NCBI GenBank assembly: GCA_947487165.1
Contig: CANKWX010000034.1
Location: 1 to 40,391, forward strand
Direction: 5' to 3'
Length of the DNA stretch: 40,391 nucleotides
Source of the DNA: Burkholderiales bacterium
GTDB lineage: Bacteria > Pseudomonadota > Gammaproteobacteria > Burkholderiales > Burkholderiaceae_E
Shown here: in pieces, positions 8,057 through 17,070 of the stretch
How positions within the stretch are numbered: position 1 is the stretch's first letter
How the letters are laid out: every line of letters starts with the position of its first letter
The notes under the pieces: generated by a model
Seen by the model: the letters and a program-made list of their open reading frames with translations, nothing else
Database searches by the model: none
What the model was told of the DNA's origin: nothing
Program-made: the position numbers and the translations under genes

Positions 8057-10207
8057 ATGTCTTCCATTGCCCCGCTGCCCAGTCAGCAATCACTGCCGCA
8101 CATTATGCTGATCGACGACGACCCGATGTGGTTGACGTCGATGGGTCAGGGTTTGCGCGAGCGGGGCTACATCGTCACCGAGCATCCCGGCATCACGGCG
8201 GGCTTGTCCGAGCTCAACGACAACCCGCCCGACGGTGCGATTGTCGGCGAGAGGGTGGCCGGTCAGAGCGGATTCGAGATCTGCCGCAAACTGCGCGAAC
8301 ATCCCGCTGGCGCCTTCGTTCCCATCCTGTGGTTGAGCGATCAGAACGACGACGTTGCCACCCGTCACGCGGGCGACGCCGGTGCGGCCGACTACTGCCT
8401 GCGATCCTTCAGCCCGACCGCACTCGCCCACCGCCTGCAGCAACTGCTTCGGATAGCGCGCCTTGAGCGATCACTCGATCAAGGCGCATCCGGTGGCCCG
8501 GTTCGCGCCAAACCTCTCACGTCGGGGTTCGAGTGGCTTCCCCTGAGTGCCCGGGTGCGAGGAAAGGCCGATCTTTTCAGTCTGCTCGAGTGGCCCGGTC
8601 AACCTGAGGCCTTGGGTCACCGCGACCTTCTGAATCTGATCGCCAAGCCTGATCGCAGGCGTTTGTGGAGCGTGCTGGCCCGACTGATGTCGGGGGGGCC
8701 GACCGTCAGGCAAGAGATCGAGGTCATCACCGGAACCGGCAATCTTCGCCGCCTGCGCATCGATGTCCACGAAGTTCACGCTGACTCGCGCGGTCCGGTC
8801 AGGGTCTGCGGGATGCTCCGCGATGTGACGCCCGCCGGCGGCAGCGACCCGCACATCTATCAGATCACCCACTTCGATTCACTGACTGGTCTGCCCAACC
8901 GGGCCTGGCTGCTCAATCATCTGAAAAGCAAGCCGTCGTCGAGTGCCGGTTTGCGCGGCTTCGCCAGCATCGAAATCGATCGCTTCCAGCTTGTTCTCGA
9001 GGCGCTGGGCGCCACAGCCACCGATCGCCTTTTCGTCGAAGTGACCCATCGCTTGCGTCGTCTGGCCAACGAGTCCCGGGCAATCAAAGCCGATATCGCC
9101 GCAGGCACCTGCATCGAGGCGATCACCTATCATGGCGTGAATGCACTTGGCCTGCTGATCGATCGCCTCACCGACCGCGATGCAGCGCTTCGGTTCGCGC
9201 GTGCGGTGGTCGATTCCTTCGATGAGCCCTTTCTGGTGGGTGGCCGCGAGTGCTTTCTTCGCGCCTCGGTCGGCGTCCATGTCAGCAGCGGCCCGCTCAT
9301 CGACCCGGCCGCCTGGATCACCCATGCCGACCATGCACGGCGAGTGGCAGCGACTGACGGCGGCGACACCGCGATCCTTTTCGACGCTTCGATGTCCGAA
9401 GGCGAGGCCGATCGGCTCGACATGGACAGCGGCCTGCGCAAGGCGCTCGAGCGGGGCGAAATGACAATGCATTTCCAGCCGCAGTACTCGGCCTGGGATC
9501 GAAAGCTGGTGGGTTTCGAGGCGCTGATGCGCTGGGAGCGCAACGGCAAGATGCAGCCCGCCGGCAAGTTCATCGCGCTGGCCGAAGAGACCAACCTGAT
9601 CATCCCGCTGGGCGAATGGGCGATCGACGAGACCTGCAAGGCGCTCGCGGCGCTCAAGCGTCTCGGCCGCACCGATTGCTCGATCGCTGTCAATCTCTCG
9701 TCCAAGCAGTTGCATACCGGGACGCTGCCCGCTGTCATTGCCGATGCCCTGAAGCGGCATGGTGTCGAGGCGACCAGCCTCGATGTCGAGCTCACCGAGT
9801 CGTCGATGATGAAGGATGCCGAACGGGCAGTGCAGGCCCTCAAAGCGATCCGCGCACTCGGCGTGGGCCTGGCCGTCGATGATTTCGGCACGGGGCATTC
9901 TTCCCTGTCCTATCTCACGCGCTTGCCGCTGACGACGCTCAAGATTGATCGTTCATTCGTTCAGGATGTGCACAGCTCCGAGCGAAGCCGGGCCGTGGCC
10001 AGCGCCATCGTTGCGCTCGCCGCCAATCTGCAGCTCTCGGTCGTCGCCGAAGGCGTCGAGACTGAAGAGCAGCGTCAGTCGCTGATGGCGCTGGGATGCG
10101 ATCTGCATCAGGGCTGGCTCTATGCCCGAGCAGTGCCGCTCGATCAGGCCTTGCGCATCGCCGCCGAAGACAGCGCGCGTCGCAGCCTCACCGCGCTGAC
10201 AGCATGA
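8057..10207 (+). CDS. Degenerate REC - PAS-like - degenerate GGDEF - EAL protein (probable c-di-GMP phosphodiesterase)
   Basis: The ATG at 8057 gives 716 residues; longer in-frame starts would run back into the divergent kinase. Residues 14-135 have a receiver fold pattern with the acidic pocket DDDP (20-23). However, the phospho-acceptor position is Gly64 (AIVGERVAG) and the conserved Lys is replaced in YCLRSF. A PAS-like region lies about 155-260. The GGDEF-like domain (about 270-440) begins FDSLTGLPNR but has TYHGVNALG where the active-site loop should be, so cyclase activity is unlikely. The EAL domain (about 460-700) keeps FEAL (487-490), NLSSKQ, ELTES, VDDFGTGHSS, LKIDRSF and AEGVET, so hydrolysis of c-di-GMP is expected. 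Its stop overlaps the start of the cyclase gene (ATGA). Confidence 0.9.
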   Translation: MSSIAPLPSQQSLPHIMLIDDDPMWLTSMGQGLRERGYIVTEHPGITAGLSELNDNPPDGAIVGERVAGQSGFEICRKLREHPAGAFVPILWLSDQNDDVATRHAGDAGAADYCLRSFSPTALAHRLQQLLRIARLERSLDQGASGGPVRAKPLTSGFEWLPLSARVRGKADLFSLLEWPGQPEALGHRDLLNLIAKPDRRRLWSVLARLMSGGPTVRQEIEVITGTGNLRRLRIDVHEVHADSRGPVRVCGMLRDVTPAGGSDPHIYQITHFDSLTGLPNRAWLLNHLKSKPSSSAGLRGFASIEIDRFQLVLEALGATATDRLFVEVTHRLRRLANESRAIKADIAAGTCIEAITYHGVNALGLLIDRLTDRDAALRFARAVVDSFDEPFLVGGRECFLRASVGVHVSSGPLIDPAAWITHADHARRVAATDGGDTAILFDASMSEGEADRLDMDSGLRKALERGEMTMHFQPQYSAWDRKLVGFEALMRWERNGKMQPAGKFIALAEETNLIIPLGEWAIDETCKALAALKRLGRTDCSIAVNLSSKQLHTGTLPAVIADALKRHGVEATSLDVELTESSMMKDAERAVQALKAIRALGVGLAVDDFGTGHSSLSYLTRLPLTTLKIDRSFVQDVHSSERSRAVASAIVALAANLQLSVVAEGVETEEQRQSLMALGCDLHQGWLYARAVPLDQALRIAAEDSARRSLTALTA

Positions 10208-11628
10208 AAACCGCCGATCCGATCCGCAGGCCCGCGACTGCGCCTGATGCTGAGGCCAAAAAGCCGCTGTCAAGCGGTGATGCCGCGCGCGCGGCGATTC
10301 GTCTGCTGACGCAGGGCGGTATCGAGCTCACGCCAGGCAATTACCGTCTGGCCTGGATTCGTGTGGGCGGCCCGCCGATCGATGGCGACCTCGAGCAGTT
10401 TGCGTCCAGCGCTGTCGGACTGCTTGGGCGCTATGCCCCGACCGATGCCATGTCGGCGCTCGTCGGCTTTATGCGTACTCAGCGCTGGGCCGAAGCGCGG
10501 GCGATCCTGTCGCGTCTGGAGCATGTCGGCACTGTCGGCTCGGCTGCATCGACGTCTCCGGTCGAGGCTGACAAATCCCAAGGCAGCCCTTCAACCGACG
10601 TGGCGATCGATACCCGCCGATCGAACAGTCAACTGCGCAAGCTGAATGCCGAACTGGTCGAGATCGTGGGCGCGCTGTGCAGCAGTTTCGAGTCAATGTC
10701 CGAGCCCGACAGCTGGATCTCGATGCAGGTGAAAGCCGTGCGTGATGCCGTCAAGGACGGCTCCGATCGCCGCTCCCTGGCTGCTGCCCGCTCGCTGATC
10801 GAGCAGGCCCTCGAGGGCCAGTACGATATCTCGCTTACCCGTCGCGACGCGGTGTCGGCCCTTCGCGATCTGCTGCCCAATCTGGTTGAGCAGATGTCGC
10901 ACTTGGGCGAGCGTTCCGGCGATTTCGGTGCCACCTTGTCCGGTCACATGGAAGCGATTTCACAGGCCGATTCGCTCGAAGGCATTGCCGAGCGGGTGCG
11001 CAGCCTTGTTGCTGACGCCCATGCGATGCAGGTGTCGGTGGGGGATGCCCAGCGAGGCCTGCAAAGCAGCTCCGAGCGCGCACAGTCGCTCGAATCGCAG
11101 GTCGTCCGACTCGAGCAGGAACTGGCTCAGGCCAGTGAACGTCTGCTGACCGATCACCTGACTCGTACTGCCAACCGCGCCGGACTCGAACAGGCTTATC
11201 AGCGCGAGATCGTGCCGGTTCGCGATGAGTCCCGCGCTCTGGCGGTGGGTCTCCTTGACATCGACGATTTCAAACGCGTCAACGATGTGCTGGGGCATCA
11301 TGCCGGCGACGGCGCCTTGCAGCATCTCGCCAGCCTGCTTCAGTCCAAGGTTCGCCCCTGCGACACCGTGGCCCGTTATGGCGGCGAAGAATTCGTGCTC
11401 CTGCTGCCCGGTCTGGGTGTCGAGGAGGCGCGTGAACTTCTGATGAGGGTTCAGCGCGAACTGACCCGCGACGTCTATCTCTACGACGCCAAGAAAGTGT
11501 TCATGACCTTTTCTGCCGGCGCCACGCTGGTCAGACCCGACGATTCACTCGAATCGGCTTTGCTGCGCGCCGATGAGGCGATGTATCAGGCCAAGAACGC
11601 CGGCAAGAACTGCGTCGCCGTCGTCTGA
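10204..11628 (+). CDS. GGDEF diguanylate cyclase
   Basis: The 474-residue protein makes c-di-GMP from two GTP if active. The C-terminal GGDEF domain (about 315-474) starts TDHLTRTANR, has LLDIDDFKRVND and carries an intact GGEEF at 393-397. RPCD at 384-387, five residues before it, matches the RxxD inhibitory site, so product feedback is expected. The N-terminal part has a helical block (about 25-105, with GGIELTPGNYRLAW) seen in many betaproteobacterial cyclases, and long helices at 140-315 that probably form a coiled coil. There is no membrane segment. The ATG at 10204 overlaps the upstream TGA by 4 nt; an earlier in-frame ATG at 10096 would lie deep inside the upstream gene and is rejected. 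Confidence 0.92.
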   Translation: MKTADPIRRPATAPDAEAKKPLSSGDAARAAIRLLTQGGIELTPGNYRLAWIRVGGPPIDGDLEQFASSAVGLLGRYAPTDAMSALVGFMRTQRWAEARAILSRLEHVGTVGSAASTSPVEADKSQGSPSTDVAIDTRRSNSQLRKLNAELVEIVGALCSSFESMSEPDSWISMQVKAVRDAVKDGSDRRSLAAARSLIEQALEGQYDISLTRRDAVSALRDLLPNLVEQMSHLGERSGDFGATLSGHMEAISQADSLEGIAERVRSLVADAHAMQVSVGDAQRGLQSSSERAQSLESQVVRLEQELAQASERLLTDHLTRTANRAGLEQAYQREIVPVRDESRALAVGLLDIDDFKRVNDVLGHHAGDGALQHLASLLQSKVRPCDTVARYGGEEFVLLLPGLGVEEARELLMRVQRELTRDVYLYDAKKVFMTFSAGATLVRPDDSLESALLRADEAMYQAKNAGKNCVAVV

Positions 11629-11653
11629 CGGTTCGGTGTTGCCCCCTTGACCT

Positions 11654-12286
11654 TCAGTCGATGAGACCGTTGCGCAGGCAATAGGCGGTCAGGTCGGCAT
11701 TCGACTGAAGCGACAGCTTTTCAAGAACCCTTGCCCGATAGACCGAGACAGTCTTGGGGGACAGGCTCAGCTCGATGGCGATATCCGACAGGCGCTGGCC
11801 GGTGGAGAGCCTGAGCAAGGTCTGAAACTCGCGATCGGACAATCGCTCATGAGGCTTTTCGCTGTCGTCGATCGACAGTCGTTCGGCCAGCGCTTCGGCG
11901 ATCGCGGGCGTGATGTATTTGCGACCCGCGTGGATGGTTCGGACTGCCGTCAGAATCTGCGTCGGGTCGGCCGACTTGTTGAGATAGCCCATCGCGCCCG
12001 CCTTGAGTGCGCGGATCGCGTATTGGTCTTCCGGATACATCGTGAGCACCAGTACCCGGATGCGGGTCGGATGGTCGGCCAGCGAATGAAGCACGTCGAG
12101 TCCACTGCGTCCGGGCAGGTTGATGTCGAGCAGCAGCACATCAAACTCGGTGTCGTGCAGCAACTGTCGCAGTTCACCGTAGTCGCCTGCCTCGCCAACA
12201 ATCCTGATGTCGCCAGCCTCAGTCAGCGAGTCGCGCAATCCTCGCCGGATCAGGGCGTGATCGTCGACGAGTACGACACGGATCAT
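11654..12286 (-). CDS. LuxR/NarL-type response regulator
   Basis: The 210-residue protein has a receiver domain (1-120) with DDH at 8-10, the phospho-acceptor D54 in LLLDINLPG and the conserved Lys in YLNKSAD. It ends in a LuxR-type helix-turn-helix (about 145-205, with LSDREFQTLLRLSTGQ and LSLSPKTVSVYRARV). It should bind DNA as a dimer when phosphorylated. The ATG overlaps the upstream kinase stop by 4 nt (ATGA), so the two are translationally coupled and are almost certainly cognate. The longer in-frame extension to 12634 is inside the kinase gene and is not coding in this frame. Confidence 0.93.
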   Translation of the reverse strand: MIRVVLVDDHALIRRGLRDSLTEAGDIRIVGEAGDYGELRQLLHDTEFDVLLLDINLPGRSGLDVLHSLADHPTRIRVLVLTMYPEDQYAIRALKAGAMGYLNKSADPTQILTAVRTIHAGRKYITPAIAEALAERLSIDDSEKPHERLSDREFQTLLRLSTGQRLSDIAIELSLSPKTVSVYRARVLEKLSLQSNADLTAYCLRNGLID

Positions 12287-13446
12287 GCGTCGGGCTCCGA
12301 TTCGAGACGTGCCGCAGCCTCGGGTGTCAGGGGAATCATGAGCATGATGGCGCCTTTGCCAATGCCTGCCGCGATCTCGAGCCAGCCATTGGCCTGACGG
12401 GCGCGTTCGGTCAGACCTCTGAGACCGAATGAGCCCGGCTTGTCGAGGTCTGCTTCGCTGATGCCCACACCATCGTCCGAGATTTCGAGTGACAGCATAT
12501 CGTCCTGAATCACCAGATCGAGTCTGGCATGGGCGGCCTGCGAGTGCTTGCCGATATTGGTGAGCGATTCCTGGGCGACACGGTAGACCGTGATCGCGAC
12601 CTGCTCGGACACATCGATGCGTTCGCGGTTGCAATCGAGATGGGTATCGATGCCGGTGCGACTTTCAAACTGGGACACCAGGAACTCCAGGGCGGCCACG
12701 ATGCCTGCTTCCAGCGCCGGCGGGCGCAGATTGCGCATGATCCGGTGAACTGCCTCGACCGCCTGGTTCAGTGTTTCCAGGCCCTGATGCGCGCGGTCAC
12801 GAATGGCGATATCGCCGTGGCGCTCGATCCAGCTCAGGTCGAAGCGAAGCGCGGTCAGCATGCCGCCCACGTCATCGTGCACTTCGCGGGCAATGTCGGC
12901 GCGCTCCGCCTCGACCGCCTGCTGAAGATGGTCGGTCAAGGCACGCAAACGTTGCTCGGACGCGGCGAGCGCCTGCTGTGCGGCGCTGCGCTCGCGGCGT
13001 ACCGCGCCAGCCGATATCGCGTTGCGCAGGGCCGGACCAAGCCGCGCCAGGCGACCCTTGATCAGATAGTCGTCGGCACCGGCCTGAATCGCCGCCACCG
13101 CCGCGTCTTCGCCGATGTTGCCCGAGACGATGATGAACGGCAGGTTTGCGCCTTCTGAACGGACGATGCGCAAGGCTTCGGTACTCGAGAAACGGGGAAG
13201 ATGGTGGTCGGAGATCACCGCGTCCCAGGGGCCGTCGGCAAGCGCCGATCGCAAGCCGCCAGCCTCCTCGACACGGACTGCATCGGGATCGAAGTGCTGC
13301 CTGCGCAAGGAGCGCAAGAGCAGCTCGTAGTCCAGTTCGGAGTCTTCGACGACCAGTAATCGAATGACTTCGCCTCCGGTTTCCGAACCGGCGGTTCGCG
13401 CGGCGGAGTGGGGCGCGGAACTGCTCGCGGAATTGGTGGGATGCAC
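12283..13446 (-). CDS. Receiver-headed NarX-type (HisKA_3) sensor histidine kinase
   Basis: The 387-residue protein has an N-terminal receiver (about 27-145) with VVEDSE, the phospho-acceptor D80 in VISDHHLPRF, a Ser/Thr-position serine (VSGN) and K130 in DDYLIKGRL. A linker helix follows, then a HisKA_3 dimerisation domain with H190 in REVHDDVGGML and an ATPase domain with ESLTNIGKHS, SDDGVGIS and SFGLRGLTERA. No membrane segment or sensor domain is seen, so the input is probably phosphorylation of the receiver by another kinase. The start shown is a GTG without a good ribosome site, and a nearby start cannot be excluded. It is paired with the downstream LuxR-type regulator. Confidence 0.88.
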   Translation of the reverse strand: MHPTNSASSSAPHSAARTAGSETGGEVIRLLVVEDSELDYELLLRSLRRQHFDPDAVRVEEAGGLRSALADGPWDAVISDHHLPRFSSTEALRIVRSEGANLPFIIVSGNIGEDAAVAAIQAGADDYLIKGRLARLGPALRNAISAGAVRRERSAAQQALAASEQRLRALTDHLQQAVEAERADIAREVHDDVGGMLTALRFDLSWIERHGDIAIRDRAHQGLETLNQAVEAVHRIMRNLRPPALEAGIVAALEFLVSQFESRTGIDTHLDCNRERIDVSEQVAITVYRVAQESLTNIGKHSQAAHARLDLVIQDDMLSLEISDDGVGISEADLDKPGSFGLRGLTERARQANGWLEIAAGIGKGAIMLMIPLTPEAAARLESEPDA

Positions 13447-13578
13447 CGGTGCTTTTCAGGGGTTGCCCGGACGAAACCGTGTCTGAGAATGACACATCGG
13501 AAGCCCAGGGGCAGGTAAGCGATCCGATTGATGTTAGCACGCACGATATGCCGATCAATACGTGATGAAGCAGGGCCA
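13447..13578. promoter_or_regulatory. Divergent intergenic region upstream of the chemotaxis operon
   Basis: The region separates the REC-kinase (minus) from the che operon (plus). GCCGATCA at 13550-13557 matches 7 of 8 positions of the sigma-28 -10 element GCCGATAA, and flagellar sigma control would suit a che operon. The -35 position 15 nt upstream reads ATGT rather than TAAA, so the site is incomplete and only tentative. Confidence 0.3.
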
Positions 13579-14001
13579 ATGGGAATCGATGAAGCAGGCA
13601 TGGGACTTGTCACGGTACCGCGCAGCTTGGTGGCGGACCTTCAGGATGAGCTGATGGCAGCCGGCACTGAACTCGACCGTCTGCAGCGTCTTCTGATGGA
13701 TGCCGTCACGCAGCTGTCAGCGCATTTCTCCCACGCGGTGAGCAGTCAGGTCGACATGCCGCCGAGCGAGGAGCGAGATGCATTGCTCACCGAAATGAGA
13801 CGTGCCATGACGGCACTGCAATTCGAAGATATGGCCTCCCAATTGATCACCCACTCGCGCCTGCGCCTGTCTTCGGTGGCCGAATGCCTCGGCAACCTGG
13901 CATTGAGCGGCGATGAGGAGGGTCGTGACGTCGAGTGGGTTGTCCGTCCGTGTCCGGTTGCCCAGCGCGCGGTCGACGCGGGCTCGGTCGAACTTTTCTA
14001 G
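13579..14001 (+). CDS. Small CheZ-like chemotaxis protein
   Basis: This small helical protein is the first gene of the che operon, 11 nt before cheY. With the ATG at 13579 it has 140 residues; starts at 13531 or 13600 are also possible because no ribosome site is decisive. Residues 82-90 read FEDMASQLI, which matches the active-site helix of the CheY-P phosphatase CheZ (FQDLTGQVI in E. coli), including the catalytic Asp and Gln at a D-x3-Q spacing (D84, Q88). It is shorter than classical CheZ (about 214 residues) and lacks the usual C-terminal CheY-binding tail. Instead it ends SVELF, like CheD here. A role in removing phosphate from CheY is a reasoned guess. Confidence 0.6.
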   Translation: MGIDEAGMGLVTVPRSLVADLQDELMAAGTELDRLQRLLMDAVTQLSAHFSHAVSSQVDMPPSEERDALLTEMRRAMTALQFEDMASQLITHSRLRLSSVAECLGNLALSGDEEGRDVEWVVRPCPVAQRAVDAGSVELF

Positions 14002-14012
14002 GGGTACACACA

Positions 14013-14384
14013 GTGAAAATGGCTTCGATTCTTGCGGTGGACGATTCGGCATCGATGCGCCAGATGGTGTCCTTCACCTTGCGCAGTTCGGGCTACGACG
14101 TGATCGAGGCCATCGACGGACAGGACGCGCTCGACAAGCTCGGCGACCGTCATGTCGACCTGGTGCTGACCGATCAGAACATGCCGCGCATGGACGGCCT
14201 GACCCTGATTCGCGAGTTGCGCGGCGTCGATCGCTTCAAGCGCACGCCGATCCTGATGCTCACCACCGAGTCGAGCGATGAGATGAAGCAGGCGGGGCGT
14301 GCCGCGGGCGCGACAGGCTGGATGGTCAAGCCCTTCGATCCGCAAAAGCTGCTCGAGATCATCAGCAAAGTCTTGCCCCACTAG
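14013..14384 (+). CDS. cheY: Chemotaxis response regulator CheY
   Basis: This is a single-domain receiver of 123 residues that, when phosphorylated by CheA, binds the motor switch. It has the acidic pocket VDDS, the phospho-acceptor Asp in LVLTDQNMPRMDG, the switch Thr in MLTTES and the conserved Lys in WMVKPFD. AGGGG at 14000-14004 lies 8 nt before a GTG at 14013 but 14 nt before the ATG at 14019, so the GTG start (MKMASILAVDD) is preferred. No output domain follows. It sits between the CheZ-like gene and cheA, 17 nt before the latter. Confidence 0.95.
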   Translation: MKMASILAVDDSASMRQMVSFTLRSSGYDVIEAIDGQDALDKLGDRHVDLVLTDQNMPRMDGLTLIRELRGVDRFKRTPILMLTTESSDEMKQAGRAAGATGWMVKPFDPQKLLEIISKVLPH

Positions 14385-14401
14385 CCCATCAGGAATCGAC
14401 G

Positions 14402-16522
14402 ATGAGTGATACCCATACCAGCGAGTCCTCGGGCGATGTCTTCGACCTGTCGCAGTTCCATGGCGTCTTTTATGAAGAGGCCGGTGAGAACCTCACCAAC
14501 ATGGAGGCCCTGCTGCTCGATACCGACGAATCGAATGCCGATGACGAGTCGCTCAATGCGATCTTTCGTTGTGCGCACTCGATCAAGGGTGGCGCGGCGA
14601 CTTTCGGGTTTCAGGATGTGGCCGATCTCACGCATGTCATGGAGACGCTGCTCGACCGCCTTCGCCGCCGCGAGCTGGCCATCACCAGCGGGATGATCGA
14701 CACCCTGCTCGAGTCGGGCGATGTGCTCAAGCATCTGCTGGCGAGCCGTCAGAGCGGCGCCGACCCGGGCATCGATTGCACCGAACTGGTCGCGCGCATC
14801 GGCGCGTTTGCACACGGCACGGTTGCCGCGGCGCCGGTTTCAGTGGCAGTCACCGAAACGCCGGTCTCGGCGGGCACAAGCGTCGCAGCCACACCGACTG
14901 CGCCCGGCGAACGGGTGCTCGACATCGCCATCGGTCCACTCGATCAGCCGAAATTTGCCGACAATGTGGTCGAGCTGTTCAGCGAGATTCCGGGCCTGGG
15001 GACGATCGAGCCGACCGACGACGGTCAGCCCGACGCCTCGAAGACCCGTCATTTCCGGGTGGTGAGTACCGTCACCGACAGTGATCTGCTTGATCTCTTT
15101 TCGTTTCATGTGTCGCGCGAACAGGTCAGTATTCGCGAGCTTGGCGCTCCCCCCGCCCCCGCTCCTGCCCCCGTCGCTACTGCCGCCTCGACTGCCGCCT
15201 CGACTGCCGCGCCCGAATCCGACCCGACCTTCGGCTTCTTTGAGGATCTGCCGGTGCCGGTTGCTGTCGAGGTGCCTGCGCCCGAGGCGCTGGTTGTGGC
15301 GGCGCCCAAGGCTGAGGCGGCGCGCTCCGCCGATCGCTCGGCACCTGCCAGCGCCAACCTCGAATCCTCGACGATTCGCGTGCCGACCGAGAAGGTCGAC
15401 CAGCTGATCAATCTGGTCGGCGAGATGGTGATCACTCAGGCGATGCTGGCGCAGACCGGGCGCGGCCTCGACGCGGTCGTTCATCAGGCGATGGCCACTG
15501 CCCTGACTGACCTCGAGCGCAACACCAGGCTGCTGCAGGAAGCCGTCATGGCGATTCGCATGATCCCGATGACGGCGGTCTTCAATCGCTTTCCACGCAT
15601 GCTGCGCGATCTGTCGGGCCGCCTGGGCAAAAAGCTCGAATTGCACACCATCGGTGAAGACACCGAACTCGATAAAGGGCTGATCGAAAAGATCACCGAT
15701 CCGCTGACCCACCTCGTGCGCAACTCGGCCGACCACGGCATCGAGATGCCCGCAGACCGGATTGCCGCCGGCAAACCCGAGCACGGCACGGTGACACTTG
15801 CCGCGGCGCATCAGGGTGGCTCGATCGTGATCGAGGTTCGTGACGACGGACGCGGCCTGAATCGCGGCAAGCTGCTTGCCAAGGCCCGCGAGCGCGGTCT
15901 GAGTGTGAGCGACTCGATGAGCGATGCTGAGGTCTACGGGCTGATCTTTGCGCCCGGATTTTCAACCGCCGCCGAGGTCACCGATGTGTCCGGACGCGGT
16001 GTCGGCATGGACGTCGTCAAACGCAATATCACGTCGCTTGGTGGCTCGGTCGAGATCGATTCGGTCGAGGGCCAGGGCATGCGGGTCTCGGTTCGACTGC
16101 CGCTCACGCTTGCGATCATGGACGGCATGTCGGTCGGCGTGGCCGACGAAACCTACATCGTGCCGCTTGCCTCGGTTGTCGAATCGATTCACATGACTGC
16201 CAGCGATGTGAAATCGGTGGGCGGTACCGGCCGGGTGGTGGAGGTACGCAACGAATATCTGCCGCTGGTGCGACTCGATGAACTGTTCGACGTGCCGCGC
16301 TCGGTGGAACACAGCGGCGGGATCATGATCGTGGTAGAGGCCGAAGGCGGTCGGATCGCCCTGCTGGTCGACGATCTGATCGGTCAGCATCAGGTGGTGG
16401 TGAAGAACCTTGAAGCCAACTATCGCAAGGTGCCCGGCGTGTCCGGGGCAACGATCCTGGGCGATGGACGGGTGGCATTGATCCTCGACGTGTCGTGGCT
16501 GGTTCGCCGCGTGCGTCATTAA
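14402..16522 (+). CDS. cheA: Chemotaxis histidine kinase CheA
   Basis: The 706-residue kinase has all the expected modules. An HPt domain has H59 in [17 protein letters not shown] response-regulator-binding-like domain lies at about 172-247, and an Ala/Pro-rich linker at about 249-320 contains short tandem repeats such as STAASTAA. The dimerisation helix begins near [14 protein letters not shown] (329-342). The ATPase domain has [19 protein letters not shown] and [13 protein letters not shown], and a CheW-like regulatory domain runs from about 572 to the end. It phosphorylates CheY and CheB in response to the receptor array at the membrane. It lies between cheY and cheW in one transcription unit. 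Confidence 0.97.
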   Translation: MSDTHTSESSGDVFDLSQFHGVFYEEAGENLTNMEALLLDTDESNADDESLNAIFRCAHSIKGGAATFGFQDVADLTHVMETLLDRLRRRELAITSGMIDTLLESGDVLKHLLASRQSGADPGIDCTELVARIGAFAHGTVAAAPVSVAVTETPVSAGTSVAATPTAPGERVLDIAIGPLDQPKFADNVVELFSEIPGLGTIEPTDDGQPDASKTRHFRVVSTVTDSDLLDLFSFHVSREQVSIRELGAPPAPAPAPVATAASTAASTAAPESDPTFGFFEDLPVPVAVEVPAPEALVVAAPKAEAARSADRSAPASANLESSTIRVPTEKVDQLINLVGEMVITQAMLAQTGRGLDAVVHQAMATALTDLERNTRLLQEAVMAIRMIPMTAVFNRFPRMLRDLSGRLGKKLELHTIGEDTELDKGLIEKITDPLTHLVRNSADHGIEMPADRIAAGKPEHGTVTLAAAHQGGSIVIEVRDDGRGLNRGKLLAKARERGLSVSDSMSDAEVYGLIFAPGFSTAAEVTDVSGRGVGMDVVKRNITSLGGSVEIDSVEGQGMRVSVRLPLTLAIMDGMSVGVADETYIVPLASVVESIHMTASDVKSVGGTGRVVEVRNEYLPLVRLDELFDVPRSVEHSGGIMIVVEAEGGRIALLVDDLIGQHQVVVKNLEANYRKVPGVSGATILGDGRVALILDVSWLVRRVRH

Positions 16523-16547
16523 CCGAAACGGAAAGGCAAGACACGCC

Positions 16548-17015
16548 ATGAATGCACGCGCTAACGCACTGGCCGAGCGGCCTCGTGAATACCTCACCTT
16601 CCGGCTCGGCGAGGAGGAGTACGGCATCGATATCCTGAAGGTGCAGGAGATCCGCGGCTATGAACAGCCAACCCGGATCGCCAATGCGCCGTCGTTCATC
16701 AAAGGGGTGGTCAATCTGCGCGGAGTCATCGTGCCGATCGTCGATATGCGCCTCAAGTTCGGGCTCGGTTCGGCCGAATACAACGACTTCACGGTGGTGA
16801 TCATCCTGAATCTCGGCGCACGCGTGGTCGGCATGGTGGTCGACTCGGTGTCCGACGTGATGGAGCTGTCGCCCGACCAGATTCGCGACACGCCCGAGAT
16901 CGATTCGGTGGTCGACTCGAGCTACATCACCGGCCTGGGCACGCTCAACGATCGGATGCTGATTCTGATTGCCATCGAAAAGCTCATGGGTACCGCGGAA
17001 ATGGCGCTGGCCTGA
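16548..17015 (+). CDS. cheW: Chemotaxis coupling protein CheW
   Basis: The 155-residue adaptor links chemoreceptors to CheA in the array. The whole chain is one CheW/SH3-like domain: [21 protein letters not shown], then [21 protein letters not shown] and a final [10 protein letters not shown] strand. Length and motifs are typical. A GGAAAGGCAAG ribosome site precedes the ATG. It is followed after 55 nt by the chemoreceptor gene, which fits joint production of array parts. Confidence 0.96.
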   Translation: MNARANALAERPREYLTFRLGEEEYGIDILKVQEIRGYEQPTRIANAPSFIKGVVNLRGVIVPIVDMRLKFGLGSAEYNDFTVVIILNLGARVVGMVVDSVSDVMELSPDQIRDTPEIDSVVDSSYITGLGTLNDRMLILIAIEKLMGTAEMALA

Positions 17016-17070
17016 GAGCCTGCGTCCAAATTCGGCTGTCAAAACCAATGTTTTTAATGTTGAGGTCAAC

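Noticed and set aside
8327-9300. Calling the GGDEF-like domain of the 8057-10207 protein an active cyclase
   Set aside because: The residues at the GGDEF position read YHGVN, so the catalytic signature is missing even though the domain start (FDSLTGLPNR) is typical.
11654-12634. 326-residue version of the LuxR-type regulator
   Set aside because: The extra 116 residues lie inside the kinase gene in another frame and show no family similarity; the ATGA overlap at 12283-12286 gives the natural start.
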